DNA of 64,000 bases, taken from positions 14,443,001 through 14,507,000 of the forward strand of contig NC_091246.1 of assembly GCF_042477335.2 (NCBI RefSeq), written 5' to 3'. The stretch's first letter is position 1. Each line of letters opens with the position of its first letter. This stretch comes from Ovis canadensis. Its lineage: Eukaryota > Chordata > Mammalia > Artiodactyla > Bovidae. The translations under genes and the position numbers were made by a program. The notes beneath the pieces are model-generated. The model was not told where the DNA came from. It saw only the letters and a list, made by a program, of their open reading frames with translations, and did no database searches. Shown here piece by piece: positions 61,660-64,000 of the stretch.

Positions 61660-61858
61660 CTGCTGCTAAGTCACTTCAGTCGTGTCCGACTCTGTGCGAC
61701 CTCTCAGCAGCCCACCAGGTTCCCCCATCCCTGGGATTCTCCAGGCAAGAACACTGGAGTGGGTTGCCATTTCCTTCTCCAGTGCATGAAAGTGAAAAGT
61801 GAAAGTGAAGTCGTTCAGTCGTGTTCGACTCTTAGCGACCCCATGGACTGCAGCCTAC
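61660..61858 (-). repeat. BOV-A2-type SINE upstream of ACTL7B
   Basis: Antisense: (CTG)n start, AAGTCACTTCAGTCGTGTCC, the linker ATGAAAGTGAAAAGTGAAAG and a second arm cut after GACTGCAGCC. It ends about 365 bp before the ACTL7B ATG. Confidence 0.9.
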
Positions 61859-62222
61859 CTTATCACCCTTTCATCAAGCTGAGAAGCAAGAGGTGATCAG
61901 CTAGTGGATGGGGGATTAGGAATAAGGATATAAGGTGAGAAAGAGCAGAAACCTCTGAGATGCAAGTGTGCTTGGATTTCTAAAACTGTGCTGGCCACCT
62001 GTTCTGTCCTGAAGCAAAGTTGAGTTAGGCCAATGGGGTTGGGGGGGAGGATAGATCAAGGGCCTGCCCAGACCAAGCCCCCCCGCTACAACTGCCAGAA
62101 TGGACCAGCCCATGTGACATCACAATTCCAAGGGGTTGCCAAGTCACTGCTAGAAACAGACCCTCATTTCTCCCCAGGGAGCTCTAGGATGTGGATGTGA
62201 GACAGGTGAGCAAGGAAGGCAG
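61859..62222 (+). promoter_or_regulatory. ACTL7B proximal promoter and 5' UTR region
   Basis: Repeat-free 364 bp between the SINE and the start codon. It carries the CRE-like element at 62114 and no TATA box that I can see. The transcription start is not determinable from sequence. Confidence 0.45.
62114..62123 (+). promoter_or_regulatory. CRE-like element upstream of ACTL7B
   Basis: GTGACATCAC, 100 bp before the ATG and identical (as reverse complement) to the element upstream of ACTL7A. No TATA box is apparent between it and the start codon. Confidence 0.55.
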
Positions 62223-63476
62223 ATGGCGACAAGGAACAGCGCTAGCCCCAAGCCGATGGGCACGGCCCAGGGGGACCCAGGAGAGGCAGGCACACTGCCA
62301 GGTCCTGATGCTGGCATCCTGGACACAAGTTCGGCCACTCCGCTGAAGATGAAGCCCAAGAAGGTGCGCAAGATCAAGGCGCTCATCATTGACCTGGGCT
62401 CCCAGTACTGTAAGTGTGGCTACGCAGGTGAACCGAGGCCCACCTACTTCATCTCCTCCACGGTGGGCAAGCGCTACTCAGAGGCGGCCGATTCCGGTGA
62501 CACCCGCAAGGATACCTACGTGGGCCATGAGCTGCTCAACATGGAGGCGCCTCTGAAGCTGATCAACCCGCTCAAATATGGCATCGTGGTGGACTGGGAC
62601 TGCATCCAGAGCATCTGGGAGTACATCTTCCACACGGCCATGAAGATCCTCCCCGAGGAGCACGCTGTGCTGGTCTCTGACACCCCGCTCAGCCCCACGA
62701 GCAACCGGGAGAAGTATGCAGAGCTGCTGTTCGAGACCTTCGGCATCCCTGCCATGCACGTGACGTCCCAGTCACTGCTGTCCATCTACTCCTATGGCAA
62801 GACCTCTGGGCTGGTGGTGGAGAGTGGGCATGGTGTCTCACATGTGGTGCCCATCTCTGAGGGCGACGTGCTGCCCGGCCTGAGCAGTCGAGCTGATTAC
62901 GCGGGCAGCGACCTCACCAACTACCTGCTGCAGCTGCTCAACGAGGCCGGCCACAAGTTCACTGACGACCACCTGCACATCATCGAGCACATCAAGAAGA
63001 AGTGCTGCTACTCGGCCCTCAAGCCCGAGGAGGAGCTCGGCCTGTGCCTGGAGGATCTGCGCGTGGACTACGAGCTCCCAGATGGCAAGCTCATCACCAT
63101 CGGCCAGGAGCGCTTCCAGTGCGCTGAGATGCTCTTCAAGCCCACCCTGGTAGGCAGCAACCAGCCCGGCCTCCCCGCACTCACCGCTGCCTGCCTGAAC
63201 CGCTGCCAGGAGGCGGGCTTCAAGGAGGAGATGGCTGCCAACGTGCTGCTGTGCGGCGGCTGCACCATGCTGGATGGCTTCCCCGAGCGCTTCCAGAGGG
63301 AGCTGAGCCTCCTCTGCCCCGGAGACAGCCCTGCAGTGGCCGCGGCTCCCGAGAGGAAGACCTCCGTGTGGACCGGCGGCTCCATCCTGGCCTCCCTGCA
63401 GGCCTTCCAGCAGCTCTGGGTCAGCAAGGAAGAGTTTGAGGAGCGGGGCAGTGCGGCCATCTACAGCAAGTGCTGA
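62223..63476 (+). CDS. ACTL7B: ACTL7B, actin-like protein 7B (intronless, 417 aa)
   Basis: Testis-specific actin-related protein of round and elongating spermatids. A single open frame begins [17 protein letters not shown] and ends AIYSKC, matching human ACTL7B (415 aa) as I recall it. A 50-residue Pro/Gly-rich and then Lys-rich N-terminus ([11 protein letters not shown]) precedes the actin fold. Phosphate-loop 1 is [17 protein letters not shown]. The second phosphate loop is [17 protein letters not shown], again with Glu and His in place of the two actin Asp. The C-terminus lacks the final Phe of actin. The frame is GC-rich and intronless, consistent with an old retrocopy origin shared with ACTL7A, its head-to-head neighbour. 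No in-frame upstream ATG competes nearby. Confidence 0.97.
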   Translation: MATRNSASPKPMGTAQGDPGEAGTLPGPDAGILDTSSATPLKMKPKKVRKIKALIIDLGSQYCKCGYAGEPRPTYFISSTVGKRYSEAADSGDTRKDTYVGHELLNMEAPLKLINPLKYGIVVDWDCIQSIWEYIFHTAMKILPEEHAVLVSDTPLSPTSNREKYAELLFETFGIPAMHVTSQSLLSIYSYGKTSGLVVESGHGVSHVVPISEGDVLPGLSSRADYAGSDLTNYLLQLLNEAGHKFTDDHLHIIEHIKKKCCYSALKPEEELGLCLEDLRVDYELPDGKLITIGQERFQCAEMLFKPTLVGSNQPGLPALTAACLNRCQEAGFKEEMAANVLLCGGCTMLDGFPERFQRELSLLCPGDSPAVAAAPERKTSVWTGGSILASLQAFQQLWVSKEEFEERGSAAIYSKC

Positions 63477-63550
63477 GCAGCAGGGTCCCCACCAGCCAGG
63501 TCTGGGGGCAGGCAGCCACAGGCCACTCTATACACATTTTCAGAATTTCA

Positions 63551-63556
63551 CATAAA
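63551..63556 (+). terminator. Possible ACTL7B poly(A) signal (CATAAA variant)
   Basis: CATAAA about 75 bp after the stop, followed by a GT-rich stretch (GTGGCTCCTGTCTGGTCTGG). No canonical hexamer is seen between the stop and the window end. Confidence 0.35.
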
Positions 63557-64000
63557 ATTTTACAGTGCAGTGGCTCCTGTCTGGTCTGGATTTCTTGCTC
63601 TAGGCTGATAGCAGAAGGTGGGGAGGGGGATTTGGGCTTTCAGTCTGTATCTGTTGGGTTGGGAGAAGCAGGCACGAGGGGAGGCTCACCGGCCCTTCCC
63701 CTTCTGCCCTGTTCCTGAGGATGACATCATCATAGAGCCCAGAATGTGGCTTCTTGTTCCATTAGCTGTTCAGGGTTCAAAGCCCAATCCAACCAACACT
63801 CATATTGCTTGCTCACCCATAGACCAAGGGGGGAACAAAGGCTCAAATTAAGGGACTGGCTTGGGTTACAAAGTTATGTCGTGAGTGGGACACTCAAACT
63901 AGGTGTCTCCTGTCTTTGACCCTGATGGTCGCCTGCCCACAGCTTTATCACTGCTTGACTGCCTCGCTAACCATCTGCCGCACCCCCCTCCCTACCCTGC
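63557..64000 (+). other. Sequence downstream of ACTL7B to the window end
   Basis: Unique sequence; no gene or young repeat recognised. A TGACATCA near 63722 lies downstream of the gene and is probably chance. Confidence 0.5.

Noticed and set aside
61267-61896. 209-codon plus-strand frame upstream of ACTL7B
   Set aside because: Most of it is SINE sequence (two BovB-tailed copies); ruminant SINEs often leave long chance frames.
63721-63730. Third TGACATCA-like motif, after ACTL7B
   Set aside because: It lies downstream of the gene, with different flanking bases from the promoter pair and no nearby gene start in the window; probably chance.

Overview
This is mammalian nuclear DNA from a ruminant, most likely a bovid. 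BovB (RTE-type) LINE fragments, the tRNA-derived and BovB-tailed SINEs built on BovB ends, CHR-2-type SINEs shared by cetartiodactyls, artiodactyl L1 3' ends and a mariner hairpin MITE are all present. The species cannot be fixed from the sequence alone.

Positions 1-51016 hold exons 3 to 37 of ELP1 (IKBKAP) on the plus strand. ELP1 is the scaffold subunit of the Elongator tRNA-modification complex. I could place 35 consecutive coding exons with consistent splice phases. They encode 1265 residues with no internal stop. The window opens inside exon 3, so about 62 N-terminal residues lie upstream. Exon numbers are anchored on the 74-bp exon at 22848-22921, which matches human exon 20, the familial dysautonomia exon. 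Introns range from 92 bp to 5.7 kb and carry nearly all of the repeats.

Positions 51017 to about 53090 are the ELP1 3' UTR and candidate poly(A) signals. Positions 53100-58470 are intergenic and repeat-rich. They include BovB fragments in minus, plus, minus orientation that form a large inverted repeat.

Positions 58477-59778 (minus) and 62223-63476 (plus) are the intronless actin-like genes ACTL7A and ACTL7B, arranged head to head with 2.4 kb between start codons. ELP1 and ACTL7A converge tail to tail. This order and orientation match the human 9q31 locus read in reverse. ELP1 is a housekeeping gene; ACTL7A and ACTL7B are known as testis (spermatid) genes. Both actin-like genes carry the same CRE-like 10-mer about 100 bp upstream of the start codon.

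I found no undescribed gene system. The observations most worth a second look are the shared CRE-like motif and adjacent palindrome, the L1 that ends about 40 bp before the exon 34 acceptor, L1 copies flanking exon 33 as direct repeats, a 5-codon length difference in exon 33, the BovB inverted repeat, and a strong G-quadruplex candidate behind ACTL7A.
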